Of a stretch of DNA of 64,000 bases, positions 23,201-34,330 are shown piece by piece (positions within the stretch are counted from its first letter, which is position 1; each line of letters begins with the position of its first letter). Location of the stretch: the NCBI RefSeq assembly GCF_026212465.1, contig NC_080048.1, positions 34,806,422 through 34,870,421 of the forward strand. The letters run 5' to 3'. This stretch comes from Amaranthus tricolor. Its lineage: Eukaryota > Streptophyta > Magnoliopsida > Caryophyllales > Amaranthaceae. Position numbers and translations under genes: made by a program. The notes below the pieces were generated by a model that had not been told where the DNA came from, searched no databases, and saw nothing but the letters and a program-made list of their open reading frames with translations.

Positions 23201-26200
23201 CAAACTTTAACAAAATTGTCAATATGTTAGGGATGTGCTATCCCACATCAACAAATTAAAAATGATGTGCACATTTTATAAGTTATTGGAGTCCTTCCCA
23301 TTGCCATATGATTTTAGGATAATATATATCTCCTTGGCTTATAAAATCCTTGTGTCTCCCCGTTAACGTGCTGGCATTCACAATAAATCCAGCCTAATTT
23401 AACATGGTATCAGAGTCTATGGTTCGATCAAAATTTAAAAATGGTAGGTCCGAAAAGAATGGCGTTCCTACCGTAATTGATTACTCCCACATGCGAACTT
23501 GACAGGGGTTCCGCATGTAAGGGGGTGTTGGGATGGGTTATCCCACATCGACAAATTGAAAACGGTGTGCACATTTTATAAGTTATTGGAGTCCTTTTTC
23601 CCATTGCCATATGGTTTTGGGATAATATATATCTCTTTGGCTTATGAAGTGTATGCACGTCATGTCTCCCCGTTAACTTGCTGGCATTCACAATAAGTCC
23701 AGCCTAATTTAACACAATATCACATTTTCAATACAATATATACTTTAAATTTTAGTAATTCAACCTTTTGTTCTTCCGTTGTGAATCACATTTAGATTAT
23801 TATTTTTTAATAATTACTATTCATAATTTGCTATCAGCATAATTAACCTTTTATTTTATAATAATTCAACTTTTACCCTTAATTTGCTATCAACATAGCC
23901 TATTAGTATGTTTATGTAAATTAAGGCCAAATATTGGTTTATTAAAAATAATCCCAAATTGAGATTATCGACAATGGATGGATAAAAAGTTGGATTATTA
24001 ATATCAATTTTATTTAATTTTTTATTCTAAATGTCATGATAGAGTAAAGACTATAGTGATCATATTTACTTTTTATTGTTTAGAAAATTGAAGTTCTTCG
24101 TCAATCATTAATAGTAAAATGAGGATTAAAAATTTAACATTGATAGATTTTAAAACCCCAAACCTGCAATATCACAAGAAGACACGGCAACAATTGAGTT
24201 ATGATTGACTGATAAACTATAAGTTTGCAGGGCCGGCTATTAAGGGGAGCAGCATGAGCTACTGCTCAGGGTCCCGATTTATAGAGGGCCTCATAATTTT
24301 TCTATATGGCTAAAATTAAATGAGGACTTTTTGTATATTGTGTAGCAAAATTAAATGGATAGGGAGAGTATTAAAATTTAATGTATTCACATTCAATCTA
24401 CTTTTTAAAAGATAATTATATAAATTAGTTAATAAATTTGTATTATTAGCATGTGTTGAATGATTAGGATATACTAGTATAAATTATTATAGGTGAGCAA
24501 TATTATCTCTCTTGAAATTTTTAATTTACTACTTTTATTATTAGTTCAATTAAGATAAGTGATAATAGTGGTTTAAACATTAAACTTAAAAGGAATGGCT
24601 AGTTGAATTTATGATTGATAGGTGTTGGTTCCATGTAATTATAAAATTTAGCAATATTTTAATATATTGATAAAAAAATAATTGTACTAATTAAAGTATT
24701 GATAAATAAATTTACAAATACCAAAATGTAATTGAACATAACTCTAGATATTAGGGGCCCATAATTCATATTTTGCTCAGGGCCTTTAAAATGTGGGAGA
24801 CGATCCTTGTAAGTTTGTTCATATATGAGGACCCTGTTTTTGAACACCTTAAATGGACCTGAAACTCGGCGTCCCTACTAAATGTACTAAATTAAAAACT
24901 CTATTTATGTCACTTTAATTGTTTCGCTCTGAGATCATCTCATTTAAAAATTTGTACATAAATAAATGGTTTTTTTCTTTTTGCTTCTTTTCGAGTTAGT
25001 TTTTGATATTGAATTGACAAATTTATCAAACAACATAATCACTATTTTTCTTATACACAACCACACTAGCTACCTTACTAAAGCGCTACTAATTAGAAAA
25101 TATTTATTTAGTATTAAGGCTCACTTGGATTAAGCGTAAATATTTAAAGGAGTAAAAAAAGTTAAGTAAAGGTGCAAATGAAGTAATTGAAAGACTTGTA
25201 ATAAAGGTAGAATGAGAGTAAATATGAAAAAAAATAATGATTTCTCTCATTTGAAAGAAAGTATTCCTCCACCTTTTTCTGGAGTAAATTTTTACCCTAG
25301 AATGAGCGAACTATTCTTTATCTTTCTCATTACTATGCAATTAATTCTTCCACTTCTCTAACAACAAAATTACATTAGTTTCATATCTAATTACCTTTGT
25401 TTTCCTACTTTGACTTTATTATTCTCTTAAATATTTACCCTCAATCCAAACATGTCCTTATATCGAATATTTTACTACGATTTTACTATTTAATTCTGCT
25501 AAAATTTACTTTTACCATTTTTTTTACATAAGTGTAGATTTGGATAGCCTAAAAAATTTCTAATAAAAAATTATAAGCTACAAATTTTACACAACCAAAA
25601 AAATATAAGCAAATTGAGACCGGGGGGAGTAGTACGTACCCTTAAGCATATTGCTAAACTTGGCAAAATAGGTTCATATTTCCGAATGCCTGATTCAGGA
25701 TTCATCTCGTGCTTTCCTATTACTTCTCCTGGTTCATCTGTATTAGCAGCTGTAGAAATACTTGTCTTATTTAATCAAAAAAATTAATCTGTTTCCGAGA
25801 TGATGCAAATTGAAAGGAATCAAAAAACGAAAAAGGTTTAGAAATTATATTGTACCTTTTTTATGTCGTTAGGATAAAGATTTATATATTTTTTTATTTT
25901 GAATTATAATAGACTATTTTAAATTACTCTTTAAAACATATTAGTTTTTGATTAGAGGTGTTCAACAGGGCGGGTCGACCCAACATGTTAATGATCGGGT
26001 TACATTTTAACGGGTCATTAGCGGGTCGGGTCAATAACAGGCCTTTTGTAAAGGGTCGGATCTGGCCGGGTCGAATAGTTATAGAAATTGGTTGTAAAAG
26101 ATATTTTACCACTTTTTTTGTATATTTTTATATGATATTGTTTTATTCATAGTTGAATTAACCTAACGGGCCATAAAGTATAATAAAAAAATTATTTTAT

Positions 26201-26985
26201 GAATTTTTAAAAAACAGGATCAAAGTGAGTCGTATTTAAACGGGCTTGACCCGCCCTGGCCCGTTTAACATTGACATTACCCGACCCATTTAAATTTTGA
26301 CCCAACCCGACCCATTGAACACCTCTACTTCTGATGTAATGCTAATGGTGTAGATTAATGATATGATTCATTTTTTAATAATTCCAATCAATTTTATAAG
26401 TCTTATAAACTCTAAATTATATACTTCTAATTCAATTTAATTAGTTGTCACGTTTGTTTCTTATAGTTCGTCTTAATTAGACTTCTGTAATGAGTCAAAA
26501 GCTTAAAGGTGACCTGAATCTGACCCTTAAATATTAGGGCTTTGAACAGGATGGCCTAAAATGGCCGATTCAGGCTAAAACGGATTTTTTATTTACTTAG
26601 AACAGGCTAAAAAAGAATTTTATACGGGCTTTAAACGGCCTTTAATAATATTCCACTAATTTATAATACTCAATTATCGGATTATAATTAACAAGAGCAA
26701 GTAATAATGATATTATTGAACATTTACTTAATCAAACATGCTTATTTCAATAAGAAGAGTGTTTAATGTAAGAAAGATATGAAGCATTATACACCTTAAT
26801 TCAATAAGAGACATAAAAATCTAAGGTCAATACGCTAGAAAAACATAAATTATAAAGTTCACGGTATATACAGAAATAATACTATGTTATAAATCTGAGA
26901 AATATTCTTAGTTTAAACATAAAATCATTTTATATATATAGTGACCAAAAAAAATTCTTCTCATTATATATAGCCTTCTGATTTG

Positions 26986-27040
<55 letters not shown>

Positions 27041-27291
27041 TTTACAATTTAAGTAAGAAAGTTGGTATTGTGATTATATTTAGAAATAATATTGTAAAGG
27101 AAATAAAATTGACCTGAAGCGTGAGATGAAGAGGTCCCTGCAGGATGAAAGGCAATAGGAAAATTTACATGGTTGGTTGATTGCAAATCATGGTTTCTCC
27201 TTCTGAACATTGGTACGGCCGCTTCAATCCCATTATTGTTAGCATTCCCTTGCTTTGATGAATTTTGAGTATGAATTTTGCTCATTTCCAT
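14209..27291 (-). CDS. Half-size ABC transporter, subfamily G (WBC type), complete, 699 aa
   Basis: Plasma-membrane ATP-driven exporter that would act as a dimer; the substrate cannot be told from sequence. Exons: 27114-27291, 25640-25749, 22966-23204, 21677-21832, 20310-20499, 18131-18424, 16796-17083, 15559-15843, 14970-15077, 14209-14460. All junctions are GT-AG and phases close exactly to 2100 coding bases. The ATPase half comes first: Walker [10 protein letters not shown] (residues 138-146), Q-loop Gln182, signature SGGERKR (245-251), Walker B LLLLDEPT (264-271), D-loop SSLD where SGLD is usual, and H-loop His301 in TTIHQPSSR. The membrane half has the ABCG hallmarks [89 protein letters not shown] and a C-terminal helix ([16 protein letters not shown]). 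It looks nearest the ABCG14/ABCG21 group, but the exact orthologue is uncertain. Residues 1-96 are polar and variable. No frame damage is seen despite heavily invaded introns. Confidence 0.93.
15117..15517. mobile_element. hAT-type MITE in ABCG intron 8
   Basis: Starts TAGGGGTGTTCAACGGGCC and ends CCATTACCCCCA. Both sides carry the identical 8-base duplication CTCATAAG (15109-15116 and 15518-15525), which defines the ends and the hAT class. Non-coding, 401 bases. Confidence 0.75.
16110..16288. mobile_element. hAT-type MITE in ABCG intron 7
   Basis: Flanked by a perfect 8-base duplication TGAGACGG (16102-16109 and 16289-16296). Ends are CAAGGGGTCTTTGAGGG and TTTTCAAGACGGCTCTA. The same family, in the opposite orientation, occurs at 17707-18030 in the next intron. 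Confidence 0.8.
17189..17446. mobile_element. hAT-type MITE in ABCG intron 6
   Basis: Starts CAGTGGTGGTTCTAGG and ends CTCTGCGGGACCCTG, between near-identical 8-base flanks TTTTGGGG (17181-17188) and TTTTGAGG (17447-17454). Contains the GGCCCT/GGGCC blocks common in this type of plant hAT MITE. Confidence 0.65.
17505..17690 (+). mobile_element. Decayed TRIM-like fragment in ABCG intron 6
   Basis: Resembles the TRIM at 35300-35563: an LTR-like part with ATCATCAGCTTAAAACTTTTGG and TTGTTTTCTTGACA, then a degraded primer-site position, TCATGGGTTCGACTTTC and CATTTCAAAGTGGAATATT. The second LTR is missing or unrecognisable. Confidence 0.5.
17707..18030. mobile_element. hAT-type MITE with nested SINE, ABCG intron 6
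   Basis: Starts TAGAGCCGTCTTGAAAAATTT and ends TTAAAGACCCCCTG, with flanks CTTTAGCA (17699-17706) and CTTTAACG (18031-18038), 6 of 8 identical. It is an inverted relative of the element at 16110-16288, enlarged by a SINE-like insertion at about 17791-17912. Confidence 0.6.
17791..17912 (-). mobile_element. SINE-like element nested in a hAT MITE
   Basis: Read on the minus strand it gives TACCCAGTGTATCCCGCTTA, CTATGGATAGGGTCTGGGGA and CATACCCATAAAGGAGAGTG, a GC-rich consensus I associate with tRNA-derived plant SINEs. Its sharp edges inside AT-rich MITE sequence support a nested insertion. A shorter, diverged relative lies at about 34822-34878. Confidence 0.55.
18567..20026 (+). mobile_element. 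Solo LTR (Athila-like gypsy) in ABCG intron 5
   Basis: A 1460-base segment beginning TGATATGTGTG and ending GACCTATCA (TGATA/TATCA inverted termini). It is flanked by an identical 5-base duplication GACAC (18562-18566 and 20027-20031). A TATA box (GGATATAAATAGC, about 19192) and a downstream TTTCCACAGTGGTTCGACCC block fit an LTR read on the plus strand. No internal domain, primer site or second LTR is present, so this is a solo LTR left by LTR-LTR recombination. Family name is tentative. Confidence 0.8.
18790..19145. repeat. GC-rich CCCGGCCGGGT minisatellite in the solo LTR
   Basis: Multiple copies of a ~43-base unit containing ACCCGG(C/G)(C/T)GGGT cores, e.g. CATACCCGGCCGGGTGAGCC and AACCCGGGTGGGTTTC. 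Each core is itself palindromic. The block is far more GC-rich than its surroundings and sits upstream of the LTR TATA box. Confidence 0.75.
21436..21625 (-). mobile_element. SINE-like element with (GGTAAA)n tail, ABCG intron 4
   Basis: On the minus strand the segment includes AGTATCCCGTATAAGGCAGA, ACGATGCGGACAAGTCATAC and CTAAGGAGGGAGTAAAGAG, and a GGTAAAGGTAAAGGTAAAGG run at one edge. The GC-rich block plus short simple tail suggests a SINE or LINE-end insertion. Family not certain. Confidence 0.4.
23220..23719 (+). mobile_element. Complete TRIM retrotransposon in ABCG intron 2
   Basis: Two near-identical LTRs (23225-23404 and 23526-23714), both starting TGTT and ending AACA, share TATCCCACATC, GTGCACATTTTATAAGTTAT and GTCTCCCCGTTAAC. 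Directly after the left LTR is a primer-binding site TGGTATCAGAGTC (initiator-methionine tRNA type). Directly before the right LTR is a polypurine tract AAGGGGG. A perfect 5-base duplication CAATA flanks it (23220-23224 and 23715-23719). The internal region is only 121 bases and non-coding, so the element depends on others. Its left edge is 20 bases from the acceptor of ABCG exon 3. Confidence 0.93.
24228..24809. mobile_element. hAT-type MITE in ABCG intron 2
   Basis: Begins CAGGGCCGGCTATTAAGG and ends GGGAGACGATCCTTG, flanked by identical 8-base duplications TAAGTTTG (24220-24227 and 24810-24817). Shared GCTCAGGGYCC blocks lie near both ends. No transposase. Confidence 0.85.
25953..26327. 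mobile_element. hAT-type MITE in ABCG intron 1
   Basis: Terminal inverted repeats TAGAGGTGTTCAA / TTGAACACCTCTA, with flanks TTTTTGAT and CTTCTGAT (6 of 8 identical). The interior is rich in GGGTCGGGTC / GACCCGACCC blocks on both halves, so it can fold. The elements at 15117 and this one share the AGGGGTGTTCAAC-like end. Confidence 0.8.
26987..27036. repeat. (TA)n microsatellite
   Basis: About 24 uninterrupted TA dinucleotides just inside ABCG intron 1, some 80 bases from the exon 1 donor. Likely variable between individuals. Confidence 0.95.
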
Positions 27292-27514
27292 GGCAGTACA
27301 ACTAATTCATAACACAAAAAAGATAACAATAATGATAAAATATTAGTATTATTTGGTACAATCCATAAAGATTAACAAATTAAGGTTCTAAAAAAAGAAT
27401 GTTAATTACATGGAGTTCAAATGATTATTAAGGGAAAGAGCAACTACTACTTGAGGAAAGCTAGCTATACAAGAATGTTACATAAACTCATTTGCTTGCT
27501 CCAACATTATATAC

Positions 27515-27760
27515 TGTTAACCGTCAAAAAACCAATTCAGCCCTATGATATGTTATATATTTTAACTCGCTCCAACTCTTCACACGAGAGCCTTTTAGTC
27601 TTAGCGCTAAGTATTCCACTTTAAACGAGAGGTAATTGAGATTTGAACATGTAACCTCTTGTGACGTTGACTTCTGATACCATGTCAAAAAACCAAATTA
27701 ACCAAAAGCTTAATTAAGGTGATAATTAAGGCCTCAGAATATATTATATACACCTTAACA
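27515..27760 (-). mobile_element. TRIM-like element upstream of ABCG
   Basis: Inverted relative of the TRIM at 35300-35563. It reads TCTGATACCATGTCAAAAAACC, the complement of LTR end plus TGGTATCAGA primer site. The left copy of the LTR is shortened (27515-27565) and the other spans 27683-27760. A perfect 5-base duplication TATAC flanks it (27510-27514 and 27761-27765). It ends about 220 bases upstream of the ABCG start codon. Confidence 0.75.
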
Positions 27761-27765
27761 TATAC

Positions 27766-29195
27766 TCCATGCAATCTACTAGTTTTTGCGTACATCTTTC
27801 TTTTTAGTCCGTCCATTGATTTAAAATATTTTGACAATAATCATCTTATTCAAATATTTTTTGGAATTTTCACGTGACCACCTTGAGTTTTTGTCTTTTC
27901 TACCAATTTTTCCATATTGTAGGCAAAATGTTAAGTTTTTGGTTAAATTAAATACTTATCTCGACTGGATATCGAAATATATGGTCAATTAGGATGATTA
28001 GAACATTTTGTTTTTTGAAAACATGTCATTACGTTAGATAAAAATAGCGTAAAGTTAACAAAAAAAACTTTTTTTTTTGTCTTCCGTGTGAAAAAGTTGA
28101 AAGGTCAAGGTTACCACGTGGATTAAAAAAAATGTTTTTCTACCACGTGAAAAAATTAAAAGTTTTGAATTACTTTTTGAAATTTCCTTATATTTTTTTA
28201 CTTTTTACTTTCACATAAATTACTCATTTTTCTCCTTTATCTTAGTATTCCCACAAAATGTACATGTTGTGGGACGTGAGGAGTACCAAATTAGTTGAAA
28301 GTAGCAAGCAGAATCTCCTCCAATTCGTTTGAGTTTGTATTGTATGACAATCTCATATATTTAAATCATACTTCCTTTGTTTAATAATTTTTGTTACGCT
28401 ATTTTTTTTCTTTACTAATCCAAAAACAACACCAAATAAAAATCTATTTTACCCTTACTTTTTTCTTTACCCTTAACATTCTTTTATTTATTTTTTTCAA
28501 ACTCATCTAATTATTGGGGTTATTTTACACTTTTTCTCAATAAAAATTATTTTTAAATTTTATATTCGCAATCGTAAAGTAGCAAGAAATAAAAATTAAG
28601 CAATTTCAAATATACTACAAGGAGAAAATCTTAATAAATAACGGTTATTTGTGAAGTTAACAAATCATCCTTATATAGTAGGATGTGGTAGGGTAAGAAT
28701 TTTGGTATTTTAATTTATCTTTTTTAATTTTGTTTATTTTATTATTATTTTTTATCTTTTTATTGAGATTTATAAATGTGATTAGGAATTTTTGATACTA
28801 CATGTAATTCTATAACTAAAAAGTCTTGTAGCATGAGAAGGTCCGCAAGTAATGTGATTGAAAGATTAGAGAAAGTGATGGATTGATCAGCATCAGCAAT
28901 CACCATTCATACGGAAATCTCATGTTCTAGAATTGAAGTTGATTGTTACAATACATACGTACTCCCTTCGTCCCTATCAATTCACGCTCAATCACATCAT
29001 TTCTTACGCGCGTTACTATTTATTTTGTTTTTTTATTTGTATTATAGTTGACTTTGACACAATTCATCAATCAAATTAACTTTTTATTGTCGATAATTTA
29101 TAAGTTAAAACATAATCATATGAGTTTTTCTTAATCATCTCGATTCTTATATATATATATAATTTTATTAAATAATAAATTTTATGAAAGAAAAA
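27766..29195. other. AT-rich intergenic DNA
   Basis: No gene recognised. Scattered Stowaway-like scraps (for example around 28370-28560 and TACTCCCTTCGTCCCTATCA at about 28961) and homopolymer runs only. Confidence 0.5.
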
Positions 29196-29395
29196 TGGCA
29201 CTAGTGGAAAAAACCTTATATGCTGCGCAACATATGTTGCGGTTTTATAAAAACGAAGCATAAAATTAGTAGAAAAATTAGGCAAAAAAAAAAGGGTATA
29301 TGTTCTCAAAGAATCGCAGCATATAATGTGTTATATACTGCAGTTCTTAGAGAACCGCAGCATATACCTATTTTTTTTGATAAAATCCCGCCTTC
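29196..29395 (+). mobile_element. CACTA transposon 5' terminus with subterminal repeats
   Basis: Starts ggCACTAGTGGAAAAAACC and is followed by several GC-AGCATAT / ATATGCTGCG motifs in both orientations (ATATGCTGCGCAACATATG, AATCGCAGCATATAATG, AACCGCAGCATATACC). This is the terminal plus subterminal architecture of En/Spm (CACTA) elements, where the transposase binds. I found no transposase gene or matching far end, so this is an end of a decayed or non-autonomous copy. Confidence 0.65.
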
Positions 29396-29399
29396 ATTC

Positions 29400-32300
29400 A
29401 TACAGCAGATTCAAAATCCATGAAAATATATTATTTATTTTTAAAACCCGCCTTACTTCGACATTTGCTCATTTCTCTTCATCTTCTTCAACCTTCTTCA
29501 ACCCATGAAAATTTGTCGTTCTTCTTCTTCTTCTTCTTGAACCTTAAACTTCTTCAAAACCCACGCAATTGTTTTAAGGCTTTGTTTTTTTAAGGAATAA
29601 TTTCTTTTTCAAAACCCACGAAAATTGTTGTTGTTCTTCTTTGTTTTTTTAGTTTTTCAAACTTCATAGTGTTTTAGGGCTTAGTTTTTGTATAATAGTT
29701 ATGTGAATCTCACTTAGGTTTTTTTATGGTAATGGTATTTATTGTTGTCTTTGTTTTTTAAGGTATATATTGTTGTTTTCGTTTTTTGATGCAAGTTATG
29801 TGAATCTCACTTGGAATGTTGGTAATTTTACTAGTTGATGGATATATGATATAAGTAAAATTATAGTATTGTGCATGTATAAGTATGAATTTTAAAGTTT
29901 AAGGCATATTGAAATTGTGTTATATTTGGTTGTAAATTGTAGTAGGTTGTATAAGTATGAATTTTAAAGTTTAAGGCATATTATTTTTGTTGTAATATTA
30001 AGCTTGGTATGCACTAATTAATACTGATAACCAAACGGACCGTTATTGTAATATAGTATTTAGTTACTGAAGATTGTTGAAATAGGATGGGTAGCTCAAT
30101 GGGGTTGCATAGATACTTCTACACAAAAAAAAAGTATTATATAGATTTTTTTACTCTATTTTAGTGTGTATTAATTTAAAACAACAAATATTTCCTAATG
30201 ATAATACTTGATTTAAAGTGAAAAAATTTATTATTTTTGTACTTTCTAATATTATTGCACTTTAAAAATAGCAAACATTTCCTTATGATTGTACTTGATT
30301 GAAACTAGAAAAACTGAAGTATTATTTTTGCCTCTATTTCTTTTCAAACGTCTCATTTGTTTTTCGAGTATTATTCATCAACCACCTTTAATTTGTAATT
30401 TATTCTTTATTAATATATTCAAACATAGTCAAATGAGATATTATTTAATTTATCTCAACATAAGATGTATTAATATGATAATATATATTTTTTATAATTT
30501 TTAATTATATACAATTTAAGATATTTAAAATTAAATTAGTATATTGGCAAACATAAAAAAAACAAATAGCAAATTTGATGAAAAGAAACTGAGAGAATAC
30601 CTTATAAAGATTAAAGCTTTTTAAAATGAGGTGGCTGAGTGTCTTGCACTCTTGCTAAATGGGTGACTCTTTGTCCTTGTAATGTTAAAACACAGGAGTA
30701 CATGATAAAAATATGTTTTATCATAAAATAAGGGAGAAAGATGGTACCCCAATACATAGGGTGTTTTAATTACTTGGAGCCGGAGGTAACTTAGACGAAG
30801 AAGGTCGGCAACGGACCACACTTCGTTTTGTAAAGGAGCTTTTATTTATTATTTTAAGGTATTTTATTTATTATTTTCATAAGAAAAAACTTTTTATTTA
30901 TACGTTATGACTTATTTTGGATAAAATAATTGTGTTTTTTCTCATTTTAATATTTTAATAATGCTTATGGTCCCTACATATTTTCTACTAACTTAATTTT
31001 AACATTTTTATATTATTTATGGTTCTAATGTGTATTCCACTAAATAAATAAAAATATTTTTTTATTCGTTATGGTCTCAAATTTTTTTCCACTAAATTCT
31101 TTTAATATTTTTTTTAATATTTATAGTTTACAGTTTTCTTCTATCAAATTTATTATTCAATTAAAAGATTTAACTTTTAATTTTTTTTATTTTTAAGCCA
31201 TTATAGTAATTAGTCTCGCTAATAATATATTTCCTCTGGTTTTTAATAGTTGCTACACTTTTGTTTTTCACGTACGATATTCAATGCACGATTTTAATCA
31301 TTAATATCTTTAATTTCATATGCTAAAAAAATTCTGAAAAGTTAATATTATGAAAATATCCATTAAAATGAATCAAACAAGATGTCACTTGACTATGTTT
31401 TACAATATACATGGAGAAATATATAACAAATAAGATCAGTTGATAAAGAGTATTTGCTACAAAAAATGTAACAACTATTAAAAATCGGAAAAAATATATA
31501 GAATTAATCAAGATAACTCCTTATAGTCTAATATTTTGAAAATATTCGCACATGCATACAAATTTTTTGAGTTCTTATTTTATTATTTAATTTTATTTGA
31601 TGCTCACAATTAAATGAACATGATAAATAACATGACGATGATAAGACTTCTACTATTAGATTAATACTTAGTTTAGATATATAAAAAAAATTAAAAAAAA
31701 AAACACTTTTTAAGATTACTTGGTAACTAATAATCAAATTTAAGTTATTTAATTTTGGCTTCCTTCAAAGAAAGTGGTCTTGAGATGGGGGTTAAATGCT
31801 TGTATTACTTGAAATTATAGTAAAGAAATGAAGTCAAACTGTTATAAAAAAATCATACAAATTTTTTGAAATGCAACTAATTAAAATCTACTAAAGAAAT
31901 GACTATTATTGTATTTTGAGACGATTGTAATAAAATTTTACATATGACTATCCTTATAATATTCAAATGGTAGTCATTAAAAATAATAGTACAAACAGTA
32001 AAAAAAAAAAGAAAAAAAAGAAAGAAAAAAAAAAGTAAGAGTAAAAAATTATATGTCCCTTTTAAAATCGATTTTATGTATATTTTAATTATTACATAAT
32101 TAAAAATTAATTTTTAAAACCAAATCAAATCATCGAATAAAAATTAAATTATCGAATCTATCTGGAACCGTTACTCCCACACATATGGTCAAAAAACCAC
32201 ATGTTAATATAGGCAATTCCCTTTCTGATCTCCTTTTCCTTAAATGTAAAGTTTCTCGGACATTCTCATCAATAATAAGCTTGAAGTGTCCTTTGAATTT

Positions 32301-33230
32301 TCTACACTTGTTTTATTTTATTGTCATTCATTTTTCTGAATTTTTGTAAAGGACAACTTCCCCCCACCACAAACATTATATTTTCTAGTAATCTATTTTT
32401 TTAAAGAAAATACACTTTTTATTTATTTAATTTTTACTACAATAAAAAAAAGTTTAGGGCAAGACAAGAAACGAATCAATGCAAAGAAAATTTATTTGTA
32501 AATGAGATAGGAGAAGTATATGACGTTGAAAATGAATTTAGAATTAAAAATAAAGGATGATCCGAAATAATAAGTTAAAAGTGTTGAATGAAAATATAAT
32601 TAGAAGAGTTTGACAAATGACTTTTTTAATAGCTTTAGGTTTGACTTTTTTTGTTGATACTACATCAAAAAAGTATTTCGTAAATAATTTTTAAGCGTAC
32701 TAAAACCTAACTTTCAACATAATATTGAAGACCCACAATGCTTCATTATTCGCAACTAATTTTTACTGGATGTTTTCATAAAATTTGGCTTGAGTAGCTA
32801 TCTTAAACAAATAACTTATTAGTTTAACACAAATTCTCCAGAGATATGGTTTATTTAAGAGAAGGTCTCTTTAAATCAGTCCAATTATTTATGACAATAA
32901 AAAAGAAATCAAAACTTAAAAAAATACATGCTTTTCTTTACGTCTTTTGCTTTAGCAAACATCCATGGTGGTCATCCATCTTCATCAAATCATCAATGTA
33001 TTTTATCCTTATTATATATCAAACTATTTATGACTACTTTTTTCTATAATTTAATTTTCACCATTAAATCCCGAAAAACAAGCTTTGATCCAATTAAAAC
33101 TTTAATTTTGAGTACTTTTTTTCATTGTCAAACCTTAAATAATTTAAACCGTTAAAGTACAATTGTGAAAGTATTTCTTGTCCAAATTGAATTTTGATTT
33201 GTATCCCAATTGAGTTATAGGCTTATAGCA
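29400..33230. other. AT-rich DNA, no gene recognised
   Basis: Contains a (CTT)n tract near 29520, Stowaway-like scraps (about 31229-31500) and an A/G run at about 32000-32036. Open frames here are short, low-complexity and without conserved motifs. Part may be the interior of the CACTA element that starts at 29196. Confidence 0.45.
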
Positions 33231-33234
33231 TGTG

Positions 33235-34330
33235 TTTGTTGTATATTGAAAAAGATGATGTTGAATACCATAGTTTGTGTTTTAACATACTGAAGTAGAC
33301 ATTGTATTTGAAGTAGACATTTAAATGGGCATAGTAGGTATTTTTGCATATAAAAGTTGATTATTTTGCATACTAAAGTTAGTGTTTTTACATATTAAAG
33401 TAGGCATTTCAAATAATTTAAGTAGGCATTTTTGGTAGTCATAGGAGGTGTTTTCGTATATTGAAATAGTTTTTTTTTGCTATCAATGTAGGTATTTTTG
33501 CATACTAAAGTAGTTGTATTTTCATATGAAAGTAGACATTTTAATTAGTTGAAGTAGACGACATGATTATAGATTTATAGTAGGTGTTTTGGCATATAGA
33601 AGTTAATGTTTTTACATACTAAAGTAAGAGCATTTGAACTAGTTTTAGTATGTGTTTTTGCATACTGTAATAAGCATTTAAACAAGATAAAGTGATCATT
33701 TGAAATAGTTATAATAGGTACTTTTTACATATCGATGTGTGTGTCTTATTCTAATAATAGTTAAAATAGGCATTATAAACTAGCTCTAGTAAATATTTTT
33801 AAATAGTTTCAACATTTTTTAATTGTTGTAGTAGTGGTTTTCGTATATCGAACTATGTGTTTTTGTATACCATAATAGATATTTTTGAAACTGATGTAGA
33901 TATTTTTTCATACAAAAGTAGTCATTTTAAATAGTAAAATTAGGCATTTGAATGGTTATATTAGTAGGTATTTTTGCATGTAAAAGTATATATTTTTACA
34001 TACTGAACTAGGTGTTTTTACATATTAAAGTAGACATTTTAATAATTAAAGTAACATTAAAACTAGTTAAAGTATGTACTAAAACTAGTTATTTTAGACA
34101 TTTAAACTAGATATAGTAGGTATTTTTGGTTACTAGTGCTTTTAGTTAATGTAGTAGCTATTTGCAGCTTGCATAATGAAGCATGCAATTGAAATATTTA
34201 TAGTAGGCATTTCAAATAAATATAAATAGTAGGTGTTTTTGCTTAGAGTAGTAGGCATTTTTATTTAATAAATTAGGTATTTTAAGTAGCTAGTATTCTT
34301 TACAATATTATTAGTAGTTATTTTTAATAG
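33235..34330. repeat. Degenerate 1.1-kb tandem array (AAAGTAGGCATTT)
   Basis: Dozens of diverged copies of a unit of about 20-40 bases related to TGCATACTAAAGTAGGCATTTTAA, alternating with TAGTAGGTGTTTTTGCATA. No coding frame. Comparable arrays elsewhere in the window sit in transposon introns, so this may be the remnant of another such element. Confidence 0.65.
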
